Below are positions 15,888-23,844 of a DNA stretch of 43,025 nt, in pieces (positions within the stretch are counted from its first letter, which is position 1; each line of letters opens with the position of its first letter). The translations under genes and the position numbers were made by a program. The notes beneath the pieces were generated by a model. It was not told the DNA's origin, searched no databases, and saw only the letters and a list, made by a program, of their open reading frames with translations. The DNA lies in assembly GCA_003169975.1 (NCBI GenBank), contig PNAA01000030.1, positions 1 through 43,025 on the forward strand. Reading direction: 5' to 3'. Origin of the DNA: Spartobacteria bacterium (GTDB taxonomy: Bacteria; Verrucomicrobiota; Verrucomicrobiia; Chthoniobacterales; UBA10450).

Positions 15888-16679
15888 ATGAATGCGCGCA
15901 CCGCAAGATTGGCCAGTCTGCTCAGCCAGGCGGAGATCTGCTTGCCAATCTACCTGGAGAGAACGCAGGGATTGTCGCACGAGCCTAAGGGCATCCGGCG
16001 CAGCGAGATGTTTTTCTTCTATGCGTCAGTCGCGGATCTGAAGCCGGCCCGGATCCTCGAATCGGGCCGGGCCCGCGCCCAAAGCACACTCGTCCTGGCC
16101 AGGCTTTTCCCGCAAGCTTCAATCGTTAGTCTCGAGTCCGACGCCTCCTCCCCGGATGTCGCGATCGCGACCGAAAGATTGCGCGGTTGCCCAAATGTCG
16201 AGTGCCGCTTCGGCGATTCGCTCCTCCTCCTGCCGGAATTGGTCGCGGCGGGCGACGTCGTTTTGATTGATGGTCCGAAAGACTTCCGGGCGTTGAAACT
16301 CGCGTTTCGACTCCTCCGCGATGGCAAGCCCGCCGCCGTCTTTGTCCACGACCTGTGGCTCGGATCGCCCGCCCGCGGTTTTGTCGATCGTTCCGTCCCG
16401 TCCGCGGTCTTGAGCGATGATCCGGAATGGGTGCAACGCTACGCCTCGCTCGATTCCAGTCGCCGCGTTGCGCCCGCGGCGCCTAACGATCTCCACCGGG
16501 CCTACGGCGCGACCATGGGCTGCTTCCGTGGAGGTGATGAAAACTACGCGCGGCGATTGCTCCAGTGCAGCGCGGCGCAACTCATCGATCGCGCCCGCGA
16601 AACCGTCCGCCGAATTCGCCACCGGCCGGCGATTGTTAGGCCAAAAGACTTCGAGTCGGTGCCGCCGGACGAGTTGTAG
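15888..16679 (+). CDS. Class I SAM methyltransferase-like protein
   Basis: 263 residues from ATG 15888; two in-frame ATGs further upstream (15855 and 15825) are less likely because they overlap the divergent promoter region. The central part resembles a Rossmann fold of the Methyltransf_24 type: ARILESGRARAQSTLVLARL, then SIVSLESDASSPD, VECRFGDSLLLLPEL and DVVLIDGPKDF. The usual glycine-rich SAM loop is changed to ESGRARA, so binding is uncertain. No partner or substrate can be named. The last codons and the TAG stop lie inside an inverted repeat (16673-16754). GCCTAACGA at 16481 encodes Pro-Asn-Asp. Confidence 0.5.
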   Translation: MNARTARLASLLSQAEICLPIYLERTQGLSHEPKGIRRSEMFFFYASVADLKPARILESGRARAQSTLVLARLFPQASIVSLESDASSPDVAIATERLRGCPNVECRFGDSLLLLPELVAAGDVVLIDGPKDFRALKLAFRLLRDGKPAAVFVHDLWLGSPARGFVDRSVPSAVLSDDPEWVQRYASLDSSRRVAPAAPNDLHRAYGATMGCFRGGDENYARRLLQCSAAQLIDRARETVRRIRHRPAIVRPKDFESVPPDEL

Positions 16680-16754
16680 CCGGGGCCGTTGACCCCGGCG
16701 GGAAGGTGGAGCGGCGCAGTTCGGACCGACCAGGGCCAACGCCCCGGCTACAAC
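16673..16754. repeat. REP-like inverted repeat between convergent genes, possible bidirectional terminator
   Basis: The arm gttgtagccggggccgtt at 16673-16690 is nearly repeated in inverted form at 16737-16754 (reads aacgccccggctacaac on the plus strand). A further GC-rich palindrome (gccggggcc, accccggc) lies in the left arm. It sits between a plus-strand gene whose TAG stop is in the left arm and a minus-strand gene whose stop is at 16786. A dispersed REP-type element that also ends transcription from both sides fits the position. Confidence 0.55.
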
Positions 16755-16785
16755 GGCCGAATCCGCGCCACTTATCACGCGATCA

Positions 16786-18297
16786 TCAGCGAGCTTCTGG
16801 ACTGCGCTGCCCTAGGAACAGGTAGTATCGGCCCACCATTCTGTCGCCGTCGATCGCCTCGACGGGCCCGAGCGGCTTCAGGCTGGCAAAGCTTTGGCGC
16901 AGCGCTCTCGCAAGGTCTGGACGCTTGGCCACGATCAATGCGTTACCGGCGGGAAATCTCTGGTCGTAGTTGGACCAAAGTTCCAGTTGGTTCAGCGGGC
17001 GGGCGGCGAATGGGACGAATGTTTCCGGTTGCCCCGGGAGATAGAAAGAAAGGAGGGCCGCCGTCATGTAGTTATCGGCGAGGACAAATTGTGCGCCGGT
17101 GGACTGTTGCCAATGAGCGACCGCGAGGGCCAGGCTCCGAGAACCGCGGGCGCGGTCGAGCGGATCCATCCGGTGGGGCAGACCAAGCCATCTGGTTTCC
17201 AGAAGGACGGCAGTTTCGAGCAGCGCAAGAGCCAACGCGACGAGAGCGGCCCAGCGCGCCCAGCGATGCCGTTGGCTTAGGTCGGACCATTTCGCCGCGA
17301 GCAGTACGATGCCTCCGACATAGGCGGCCGCGGTCCAATTCGGCGGGCCGAGATAGCGAAAGCTTAGTAAAAAGTAGAGTCCAAAGAGTGGCAGGAAAAG
17401 AGTGACCGCATAACTCGTGGCGGGCTGCGGCGCGCGGAGGAGGGACGGCCGGACAAAGAGCGCCATCAGCCCAAGAAAGATGAGCGGAGAGATGACGCCC
17501 GCTTGTTCGCCGAGAAATGCGAGGACGAAGGAGGGATGAAAGGACGCGCCTTTATCCAAACCGCCGCGCTGCAGCAGCCAGTCACTCGTCGGCCAGTGGT
17601 GTCGATCGTTCCAAACCACCGCTGGAATGAGAAAAAGGAGCGCGGTCGCGAGCATCACCCAGAAGGTCGCGCGCCGTAGATGGACGCGGCTGGCCCGGTC
17701 CCAAAAACAGAAGGCGGCAAAGGAGACCAGCTCCAGAGCGGCGGTGTATTTGGAAAGCAGCCCGAAACCAACGAGCGCGCCGGTCACGATCCAGGGACCG
17801 ATGCTTCGGTGATCTTTGGCCCACCAAAAGGCGAGGGCCGCCCAACTCCAAAAGAAAACGTAAACGGTGTCGATCGTCATGAGCGAAGCGCCGACCGAAA
17901 AGAGCGGAATCACCGAGGCGACCACGACCGCCCAGAAAGCGGCGCGATCGGAAAAGAGCCGGCGGCCGAGCAAGAGGATCGCGACCCCGGTGCCGCTGGC
18001 GAGGAGCACGGCAAAAAACCGAATGCCAAAAACCGTCTGGCCGAAAAGCGCGGTGCCCGCCCGGATCAGCCACGCAATCATCGGCCCCTTGTCGAGGTAA
18101 CAGATATCGGGATGGCGCGACCAGAGCCAGTAGTAGGCCTCGTCGCCGACGAGTTCCAAGTGCGTGCTGTAAAGGAGGTGCAAGGCCGTTCCGAGGACGA
18201 TCAGAACCAGCGCGGCGCGGAAGTGAAAGGGGCTGGCTGCGTCGCTCCGCCTGACTGCCATAGACTCGTTAGGCGAACGCGCCGGCACTTTTTCCAC
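16786..18297 (-). CDS. GT39-type (ArnT/PMT-like) membrane glycosyltransferase
   Basis: About 503 residues from GTG 18295-18297; ATG 18261 is an alternative that removes 12 residues. The first loop after membrane segment 1 carries HLELVGDEAYYWLWSRHP, the acidic active-site loop typical of dolichol/undecaprenyl-phosphate-sugar mannosyl- and arabinosyltransferases, followed by YLDKGPMIAWLI. About ten further hydrophobic segments and a soluble C-terminal tail follow. Such enzymes move a sugar from a polyprenyl-phosphate carrier to lipid A or protein on the periplasmic side. The GT2 gene 62 bases downstream could make the polyprenyl-phosphate sugar, a classical pairing; this link is inferred. TCGTTAGGC at 18266 encodes Pro-Asn-Glu near the N-terminus. 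Confidence 0.8.
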   Translation of the reverse strand: MEKVPARSPNESMAVRRSDAASPFHFRAALVLIVLGTALHLLYSTHLELVGDEAYYWLWSRHPDICYLDKGPMIAWLIRAGTALFGQTVFGIRFFAVLLASGTGVAILLLGRRLFSDRAAFWAVVVASVIPLFSVGASLMTIDTVYVFFWSWAALAFWWAKDHRSIGPWIVTGALVGFGLLSKYTAALELVSFAAFCFWDRASRVHLRRATFWVMLATALLFLIPAVVWNDRHHWPTSDWLLQRGGLDKGASFHPSFVLAFLGEQAGVISPLIFLGLMALFVRPSLLRAPQPATSYAVTLFLPLFGLYFLLSFRYLGPPNWTAAAYVGGIVLLAAKWSDLSQRHRWARWAALVALALALLETAVLLETRWLGLPHRMDPLDRARGSRSLALAVAHWQQSTGAQFVLADNYMTAALLSFYLPGQPETFVPFAARPLNQLELWSNYDQRFPAGNALIVAKRPDLARALRQSFASLKPLGPVEAIDGDRMVGRYYLFLGQRSPEAR

Positions 18298-18359
18298 GAG
18301 CCCGACTCAATCGCCGAAACGGGCCGGCCCAGCCGGGTTGCAACCGTCGAGCGCCGAGG

Positions 18360-19490
18360 TCATCGCGGAAGATTGTTTTTCGGAAGGGGGCGATGCTCCT
18401 CCGCCGCTACTTCGCGCGCTTCCTCTTCGGCGGATTCGGTGCGGGCGAGGATCACGTGGCCGTCGCGCGCATCGATTTCGACCTCGTGCAAATCGGCTGC
18501 CGCCGGCGGTTGGACATCGATTATCCAGATGAGCCGATCTTCCTGCATACTCAGCTCGGCCGATCCGACCCGCCCTTTGGGAACATCATGCAGCGCGATT
18601 TGTTCGGCGCGGTGGAGGCCGATGGGGCGGCTCGTTCGTCCTTCCCGCGGCAACAGAATGATGCCAAAGCCGATCAGGCAAATCACCACGCCGAGAGTCG
18701 CCAACCTCATCCATCGCCGCAGGCCGCGCCGATAGAGTTCCTCGCCCAAGGTGACGATGGCTGCATGCGCGGCACGGGGCTGCAATGAAGGAACCTGGCA
18801 GCGGCGTGAGCGAAACCAGCGCAGGCCGATGAAATCAAGGATCGGCAAAAGGAGAAAACTGTGGACCGTATATTTCGAAGTTCCGTTCCGGCGTGGACGA
18901 TGATTGACCGGTGTCTCGATAACCCGGAAACCAGCGCCCACGGCCAGCGCCGGCATGAAGGAGTAAAGGGTGCGAATGGGAATGAAGGCACCCACGACCG
19001 CCCGGCGAAAAACCTTCAGCCCGCAGCCCGCATCGGAAACACCATCGCCCAGTGCTCGGGAACGAATGGAATTCGCGACCCTCGAAATTCGCCGGCGCAT
19101 CCACGAATCCTGCCGCTCGACGCGCACTCCCACCACCATGTCGGCGTCCTCCAGCAAGGGCAGCAGCCTGACGATATCGCGTGGATCATTCTGCCCGTCG
19201 CCGTCCATCGTGACAATGACGGGAGCGATCGACCTGCCGAACCCGAAAAGCAGCGCGGCCGACTGACCCTGATTTTCGCCCAGATGAAAAACGCGGCAGG
19301 CCGGCCAACGCACGGCGACCTCGTCGAGATTCGCACCGGTCCGGTCGCTGCTGCCATCATCGATCAGGATGACTTCGCTTGCCGACAGTTCGCGATCGAG
19401 CACAGCGCGGAGTTCGCGGCACACTTCCCAGACGTTGCGCTCTTCATTGAAGAACGGCACCACCACAGCCAACGATGGAGCGCTATTCAT
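18360..19490 (-). CDS. GT2 glycosyltransferase (DPM1-like) fused to a C-terminal PepSY domain
   Basis: 376 residues from ATG 19488-19490 (MNSAPSLAVVVPFFNEERNV); the open frame upstream of it lacks family features. Residues 6-220: GT-A fold with VILIDDGSSDRT, ENQGQSAALLFGFGRS and the DXD-type VTMDGDGQNDP, as in polyprenyl-phosphate mannose/glucose synthases. GDGVSDAGCGLKVFRR and HRPRRNGTSKY are also typical. Instead of the usual paired C-terminal membrane helices there is one segment (ATLGVVICLIGFGIILL), then a PepSY-like unit: HRAEQIALHDVPKGRVGS, LIWIIDVQPP, VEIDARDGHVIL. The PepSY part would lie on the other side of the membrane. This domain combination is unusual. It is divergent from a stand-alone PepSY protein at 19636, which has the same motif. 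Confidence 0.75.
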   Translation of the reverse strand: MNSAPSLAVVVPFFNEERNVWEVCRELRAVLDRELSASEVILIDDGSSDRTGANLDEVAVRWPACRVFHLGENQGQSAALLFGFGRSIAPVIVTMDGDGQNDPRDIVRLLPLLEDADMVVGVRVERQDSWMRRRISRVANSIRSRALGDGVSDAGCGLKVFRRAVVGAFIPIRTLYSFMPALAVGAGFRVIETPVNHRPRRNGTSKYTVHSFLLLPILDFIGLRWFRSRRCQVPSLQPRAAHAAIVTLGEELYRRGLRRWMRLATLGVVICLIGFGIILLPREGRTSRPIGLHRAEQIALHDVPKGRVGSAELSMQEDRLIWIIDVQPPAAADLHEVEIDARDGHVILARTESAEEEAREVAAEEHRPLPKNNLPR

Positions 19491-19635
19491 GCCGTGGAGT
19501 TCGCGTGAACTCAGAGAGCAACTGCGCCACACTTCCCTCGAAGTCAATGGCAATCGGCGCGGCCGGCCCTCACTCCACCGACGCTCGGCGCTCCCGAAAC
19601 TGAACGAACCCGGCCGCCGTGCCGTCAGAGTCTTC

Positions 19636-19989
19636 ATGAAGAAAAAATACCATTTGGTTTGCGCCCTCGGCCTAACGACACTTTTCGCCACGCCTTCGAG
19701 CTTCGCCGCCCCCGGCGAAGCGGACCTCATGCGCCAGGCGAAAATCAGCAAGGCGCAGGCGGAGAAAATCGCCCTAACGAAGGTGCCGCAGGGAAAAGTC
19801 CGCGGCGCGGAGTTGGAGAACGAGCGTCACGCGCTCGTCTGGTCCTTCGACATTGGGAAATCGGGCAGCCGGAATATCACCGAGGTGCTGGTGAACGCGA
19901 AGACCGGCAAGATCATCTCGGTCAGCACGGAAACGCCCGTCGATCAGGCGAAAGAAACGGCCGCCGATCAAGCCACGAGCAAACACTAG
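19636..19989 (+). CDS. Secreted PepSY-domain protein
   Basis: 117 residues from ATG 19636-19638. Signal peptide MKKKYHLVCALGLTTLFATP with cleavage probably after SFAA. The mature part is one PepSY domain: AKISKAQAEKIALTKVPQGK, ELENERHALVWSFDIGK, VLVNAKTGKIISV. PepSY domains are known as inhibitory or regulatory modules in peptidases and other exported proteins; here no partner protease is nearby. The same pattern (AEQIALHDVPKGR, LIWIIDV, ARDGHVIL) ends the divergently transcribed GT2 protein 145 bases away. Two copies of the dispersed DNA word occur (19670 exact, 19772 with one change), both read as Leu-Thr. Confidence 0.85.
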   Translation: MKKKYHLVCALGLTTLFATPSSFAAPGEADLMRQAKISKAQAEKIALTKVPQGKVRGAELENERHALVWSFDIGKSGSRNITEVLVNAKTGKIISVSTETPVDQAKETAADQATSKH

Positions 19990-20040
19990 TGAGCCGTTCT
20001 AGCCAAATCCGCGCAGAGCGACGACTGGAATGTGTTATGA

Positions 20041-21093
20041 GTGCTGATGCGCTGGAAAATCCTGCTTGGAATGATGGCATGCGCCGGGGCTCTGCAAAAT
20101 GCCACCGCCGCGGACGAGGGCCCCTACCGCTTCCTGCGCGAGATTTCGATCGGCGGTGAAGGCGGCTGGGATATTCTCACCGTCGATTCGCCCGCGCAGC
20201 GGCTTTATCTCTCTCACTCGACCCGGATCGTTGTCGTCGATCTGGAAAAGAACGCGGTCGCCGGCGAGATCACCGACACGCCCGGCGTGCACGGTTTTGT
20301 CGCCGTGCCGGAATTTGGTCATGGCTTCTCGACCAACGGCAAAGAAAACAAAGCGAGCGTTGTCGATTTAAAAACGCTGAAGACAATCTCGAAGATTGAG
20401 ACCGGCGATAACCCCGACGCGTTGGTCTACGACCCGCAGCATCATGAAGTTTACGTTTTCAATCATTCGGGCAATTCCGCGACGGTGATCGACGTGAAAA
20501 CCGCCAGGGTCGTCAGCACCATTGCGCTCGGCGGCAGTCCCGAATTCGCCGCGGTGGATCCGGCGGCGAGTCGCGTCTATTGCAACATCGAGGACAAAAG
20601 CGAGGTCGTCGCGATCGACACCACGAAACATGAAGTGGTCGCACGCTGGCCCGTCGCTCCCGGCGAGGAGCCGAGTGGCATCGCCTTCGACGCGGTGCAT
20701 CATCGGCTTTTCTCGGGTTGTCACAACAAGATGATGACGATGCTCGATACCGAATCGGGCAAAGTCGTCGCGACCGTGCCCATCGGTGCCGGCGTTGACG
20801 GTTGTGCCTTCGACGACGCAACTCGGCTCGCCTTCGCTTCCTGTGGTGACGGCACGACCACGATCGCGAAAGAAGAATCTCCCGGAAAACTTACCGTCGT
20901 GCAGACGCTCAAGACGGAGCCCCGCGCCCGCACCATCACGATCGATCCGGGCACACATCGGATCTACCTGCCTTCCGCGCGATTCAACCCGCCCGCTCCG
21001 GCGTCGCCCGGAACGACTCCGGCACGACCCACGGTCATCCCGGGTTCGTTCAAGCTTCTGGTCTATGGTCCGGCCGCCGCGCCGCAGCCATAG
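20041..21093 (+). CDS. YncE/YVTN-type beta-propeller protein, secreted
   Basis: 350 residues from GTG 20041; ATG 20047 is two codons later and equally possible. Signal peptide RWKILLGMMACAGALQ with cleavage after ATA or TAA. The mature part has repeated blades typical of YVTN propellers: RLYLSHSTRIVVVDLEKN, HEVYVFNHSGNSATVIDVKT, RVYCNIEDKSEVVAIDTT, HHRLFSGCHNKMMTMLDTES. The tail is Pro-rich. Members bind ligands or DNA or are surface proteins; no specific role can be given. Convergent with the DUF347 gene, with 8 bases between stops. It contains no copy of the dispersed nonamer. Confidence 0.8.
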   Translation: MLMRWKILLGMMACAGALQNATAADEGPYRFLREISIGGEGGWDILTVDSPAQRLYLSHSTRIVVVDLEKNAVAGEITDTPGVHGFVAVPEFGHGFSTNGKENKASVVDLKTLKTISKIETGDNPDALVYDPQHHEVYVFNHSGNSATVIDVKTARVVSTIALGGSPEFAAVDPAASRVYCNIEDKSEVVAIDTTKHEVVARWPVAPGEEPSGIAFDAVHHRLFSGCHNKMMTMLDTESGKVVATVPIGAGVDGCAFDDATRLAFASCGDGTTTIAKEESPGKLTVVQTLKTEPRARTITIDPGTHRIYLPSARFNPPAPASPGTTPARPTVIPGSFKLLVYGPAAAPQP

Positions 21094-21101
21094 CCGCGCG
21101 T

Positions 21102-21923
21102 CTAGGTAGCTTCCTCCTCCGCACCGTGATGCTTCCCGGCCTCGCGAGAAGTGAAGAGAATCGCCACGAAAATGAAAGCCGCAATCAGAAGTGATGAGCT
21201 GATTCGACCAAGGTTCAGCCCGCCATGCGCGACCGGTTTGGTTACGATATCCCCGAGGGTCGCGCCGAGGGGCCGGGTGAGAATGAAGGCCGCCCAGAAG
21301 AGCGTCGTGTGTGAGATATTGGTCCAGAGATAAACGGCGAGCACCAGCGCCAGCGCGCCGGCAAAAACGAGCGCGCCACCTTCGTAGCCGAGCGGGGTGG
21401 TATCCGCGAGGCAATCACCGAGCGCGGTGCCGAGCGTATTGGAAGCAAGAATCGTTGTCCAATAAAAGCTCTCCGCCTTGCGGTTCGTGATTTTGTTCAC
21501 CGAGACCGTGCCCAGCGTAAACCGCCAGACGGCGAGCACCGCCATCACGATCGTGAAGAGGAGGACGGACGACCAAAAGTAACCGAGCCCCGCCGTGCGC
21601 GTGAGGTAATCCGACACCGTGGTGCCGACGGTGGTGGTCGCCACGATCACGGTCCAATAGCGGAACCGGTGAAAAGTGTGCGCGCCGACCTCGGCGATGA
21701 CCGCGACGAGAAGGATCGTGAAAAAAACCGCGGTGCTGAGCGCGTAGCCGAGCTTGAGCGTCATGGAGAGCGCGTCGCCGCCGGTCTCGCCCAGGGTCGT
21801 CGCGCAAATCTTGATCAGCCAGAAGGCAAAGGTCACCTGCGGGATCTTGCTCAACACGCCCGCGCGACCGGAATCTCGCTGATTGTGCATCTGTTCTCTT
21901 ACCGAATAATGCTCCAGTGTCAT
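21102..21923 (-). CDS. DUF347 (COG4705) integral membrane protein
   Basis: 273 residues from ATG 21921-21923; ATG 21890 is an alternative start. Four copies of the DUF347 repeat are visible, each a membrane segment with a TxGxxxxD core: TLGETGGDALSMTLKLGY, TVGTTVSDYLTRTAGLGY, TLGTALGDCLADTTPLGY and PLGATLGDIVTKPV. About eight membrane segments are predicted. The conserved Gly/Asp/Thr residues suggest a transport role, but no substrate is known to me. It stands alone. Confidence 0.8.
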   Translation of the reverse strand: MTLEHYSVREQMHNQRDSGRAGVLSKIPQVTFAFWLIKICATTLGETGGDALSMTLKLGYALSTAVFFTILLVAVIAEVGAHTFHRFRYWTVIVATTTVGTTVSDYLTRTAGLGYFWSSVLLFTIVMAVLAVWRFTLGTVSVNKITNRKAESFYWTTILASNTLGTALGDCLADTTPLGYEGGALVFAGALALVLAVYLWTNISHTTLFWAAFILTRPLGATLGDIVTKPVAHGGLNLGRISSSLLIAAFIFVAILFTSREAGKHHGAEEEAT

Positions 21924-22031
21924 TTCAAGGAGGCGATCGTCCTCTTAGGATCGCAACGCGCCGCTCCTCCGGTTGGTTCATAGACTGGATTGCGATTGCC
22001 AGCGCGTGTCCCGCGCGGATTTTCCCCACGC

Positions 22032-22262
22032 ATGTCTTCCTTCGCTCAAAACTCGCGTGTCTTCGGCTGGTTTCGCGCGCGCTACGGGCGCCCGACGCCG
22101 GCGTAGCGCGACGCCTGGCCGCGTCTTGCGCGAGGAGAAAACGTGCTCATCGCCTCGCCCACCGGCACGGGCAAGACGTTCGCCGCCTTTCTCTCCGTGC
22201 TCGATGCGCGCCGCGCGGTCTGGGTCGAGGAACAACAGGCGCTGCTCGTGGCCGATCTGCGT
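22032..22262 (+). pseudogene. 5' end of an Lhr-like DEAD/DEAH helicase gene, with a nonsense codon
   Basis: From ATG 22032 the frame reads VFGWFRARYGRPTPA, then TAG at 22104-22106, then RDAWPRLARGE, LIASPTGTGKTFAAFLSVLD. This is the Q-motif and Walker A start of Lhr-type helicases; the TAG replaces the conserved Gln of TPAQ, so CAG became TAG by one transition. Similarity ends near 22215 and the frame closes before the cassette boundary at 22405. The rest of the gene (normally more than 1400 codons) is missing. The stretch 22263-22404 holds no recognised gene. Confidence 0.6.
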
Positions 22263-22402
22263 AAAATGGTGCGCACCTGGTCGAGAAATTTTGGCTTGGC
22301 TCTTTCGCCTTTGTCGGGCAGGGTCGTTCTCATGCCTTCGGTTTATCCTGAACCCTCCCTCGTGAGCAACCGAAATAGGCGAATATCCGTTTCGTATACT
22401 AT

Positions 22403-22411
22403 CTGTTAGGC
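22403..22411 (+). other. Cassette boundary: attC/attI-type core site GTTAGGC
   Basis: GTTAGGC at 22405-22411 fits the integron core consensus GTTRRRY and lies 16 bases before the ATG of the small TPR gene. The same spacing (16 bases) separates the next core site from its gene at 22991. Short leaders of this kind are typical for gene cassettes. No matching left half (RYYYAAC) was found in the 150 bases upstream. A possible -10 box (tatact, 22396-22401 region) lies just before it. Confidence 0.5.
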
Positions 22412-22427
22412 CTACTCACGCGCACAC

Positions 22428-22850
22428 ATGGAGCCAGACATCAACCAGCAGATTCTTGCCGAGCTCAAAGGGCTCCGTCGGCTGACGCGTCGATCGTCGA
22501 TCACGGCTCTTATTCTCTTCGCCTTGTTCCTTGCAGCCAGCGTCTGGCAGATTCCTTCACACAACGACCCTTATGCGCGGGCTACCGCGGCTATGAAAGC
22601 GTCAGATTACCAAAAAGCGCTGAGCATCGTAGAGCCACTTGCCGTCCAGCATCCCGAAAACTATTACCACCACGAATACCTCGGCACAATTTACCTCGCG
22701 CTGGGCAACCCCGCGAAAGCCGAGGAAGAGTATTCGAAGGCGTATTCCCTCTATCCCTCCGAGAACTTGGCGAACATGTTGGTTACCGTTCGCAAGCGCC
22801 GCGCGTTGCAATCGCCGTCTCCCAATGCTACTCCTGTTGCGACCCCGTAG
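22428..22850 (+). CDS. Cassette-borne small membrane-anchored TPR protein
   Basis: 140 residues from ATG 22428. One N-terminal membrane segment (ITALILFALFLAASVWQI, about residues 25-42) after a short cytoplasmic head, then about two TPR helix pairs (AMKASDYQKALSIVEPLAV, YYHHEYLGTIYLALGNPAKAEEEYSKAYSL). The tail is Ser/Pro/Thr-rich. Stop TAG at 22848-22850 is followed directly by GTCTAAC, the left core of the attC-like site. It is bounded on both sides by integron core sites, so it behaves as a gene cassette of 564 bases. Function unknown; cassette-encoded proteins of this size are mostly uncharacterised. Confidence 0.75.
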   Translation: MEPDINQQILAELKGLRRLTRRSSITALILFALFLAASVWQIPSHNDPYARATAAMKASDYQKALSIVEPLAVQHPENYYHHEYLGTIYLALGNPAKAEEEYSKAYSLYPSENLANMLVTVRKRRALQSPSPNATPVATP

Positions 22851-22974
22851 GTCTAACCAGACGATGGAGCCGACGGCGAGCCGGTGTTATATCTAGTTTT
22901 CTCATGACTTCCTTTCCTCATCCTGCTGCGATGCGCGCCCTCGCTCGCAGCAGCTCATCTTGTTCTCGTTAGGC
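22851..22974 (+). other. attC-like recombination site of a gene cassette
   Basis: 124 bases from GTCTAAC (22851-22857, R-box type RYYYAAC) to GTTAGGC (22968-22974, GTTRRRY). The two ends can pair: the left arm reads GTCTAACCAGAC, then GATGGAGC, then GGCGAGC. The complement of the right arm reads GCCTAACGAGAAC, then GATGAGC, then TGCGAGC, so blocks match with single unpaired bases, as in folded bottom-strand attC sites. The centre is not conserved. Length is in the upper part of the known range (about 55-145). The opening ctaaccagacgatg is repeated at the end of the next cassette. Confidence 0.7.
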
Positions 22975-22990
22975 CGCAGTCCCGCACCAC

Positions 22991-23734
22991 ATGAAGATGC
23001 AACCTTGGCTACAGTGGCTAGGTCGACATTTCCAAGGGCATGTTTTTCTCTTTGAAGCAAAGCGTCCGCTGCCCGTATACGATTCTTCGGCTGGCCTTCG
23101 ATTGTTACTAATCTTCATCCTGCTTGAGGGTGTAATTGGTCCCAGGTTGCCTCTCTGCCGCGTTTTCGGACTGCCTCTCCCACCGACTTGGCTTCGCGTA
23201 CCGGTCCTTCTTGTCTTGGCGATGGTCTTGGTCCGGTTCTTCGCCGGGATGAGGCTAGCACAGATCGGCCTCTTTCGCTGGACAGATTGGAGTGTGACAG
23301 AGAAGTCTTACTTCGTTCAAGTGTTCCTGATCGCGAACGTCGTCTTCGGCATTCTCTTCGCGGAGCGTTTGCAGATGATCTTGGCTGACCTCGGCTTTTG
23401 GTGGCGCCCCGCGGCGGTTGTCATTTTCACCAACTTTCTGTGGGGGTTCCATCAGGAGTTGGTGTACCGCGGAATTCTTCAAACGGAACTGGTGCGGCGT
23501 TGGGGCTCTCTCGTGGGCATTCTGGTCAGCAACTTGTTCTTCACCTTCGGTCCTTTGCATTTCTACCACTTCTCGGGCGTGCCCGGACGGGTATTCCCAA
23601 TGTTTACGGGGATTTTTTTGATCGGGTTGTTTTTTGGAGTGTTGTTCAGGAGATCAGGCAATCTCGCTATCGTTAGTGTTCTTCATGGATTGGGCAATTG
23701 CTACATTGACGGTCTCAGCACACTTGGACTCTGA
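22991..23734 (+). CDS. Cassette-borne CPBP-family intramembrane protease
   Basis: 247 residues from ATG 22991, 16 bases after the core site. About seven membrane segments. The CPBP (Abi/Rce1-like) motifs are present in order: HQELVYRG (the EExxxR motif, with Gln in place of the first Glu), TFGPLHFYHF (FxxxH) and LHGLGNCY (HxxxN). CPBP proteases cleave membrane or CAAX-type substrates; in bacteria they often serve bacteriocin self-immunity or maturation. The Glu to Gln change is seen in some bacterial members, so activity is uncertain. Its GC content is lower than that of the core genes, in line with acquired DNA. A variant of the dispersed word (TCGTTAGTG) occurs at 23670. Confidence 0.75.
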   Translation: MKMQPWLQWLGRHFQGHVFLFEAKRPLPVYDSSAGLRLLLIFILLEGVIGPRLPLCRVFGLPLPPTWLRVPVLLVLAMVLVRFFAGMRLAQIGLFRWTDWSVTEKSYFVQVFLIANVVFGILFAERLQMILADLGFWWRPAAVVIFTNFLWGFHQELVYRGILQTELVRRWGSLVGILVSNLFFTFGPLHFYHFSGVPGRVFPMFTGIFLIGLFFGVLFRRSGNLAIVSVLHGLGNCYIDGLSTLGL

Positions 23735-23844
23735 GGTTGAACACGGAGCCTTCTACCGCCGCTAAACCACTCCTCAAGCATTCTTTGGTTTTAGCCACTC
23801 GCCCGTCCGAGTTACAGTTTGGCACTGGAACGAATACACGAACG

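Noticed and set aside
10936-18274. The word as a protein motif (Pro-Asn-Glu-Ser)
   Set aside because: Several copies encode Pro-Asn-Glu, but others encode Leu-Thr, Val-Arg or Ser-Leu-Gly in unrelated proteins, so the constraint is on DNA.
22104-22106. TAG in the helicase fragment as a recoded codon
   Set aside because: The rest of the gene is missing and no recoding signal is visible; a simple nonsense mutation in a dead gene is enough.
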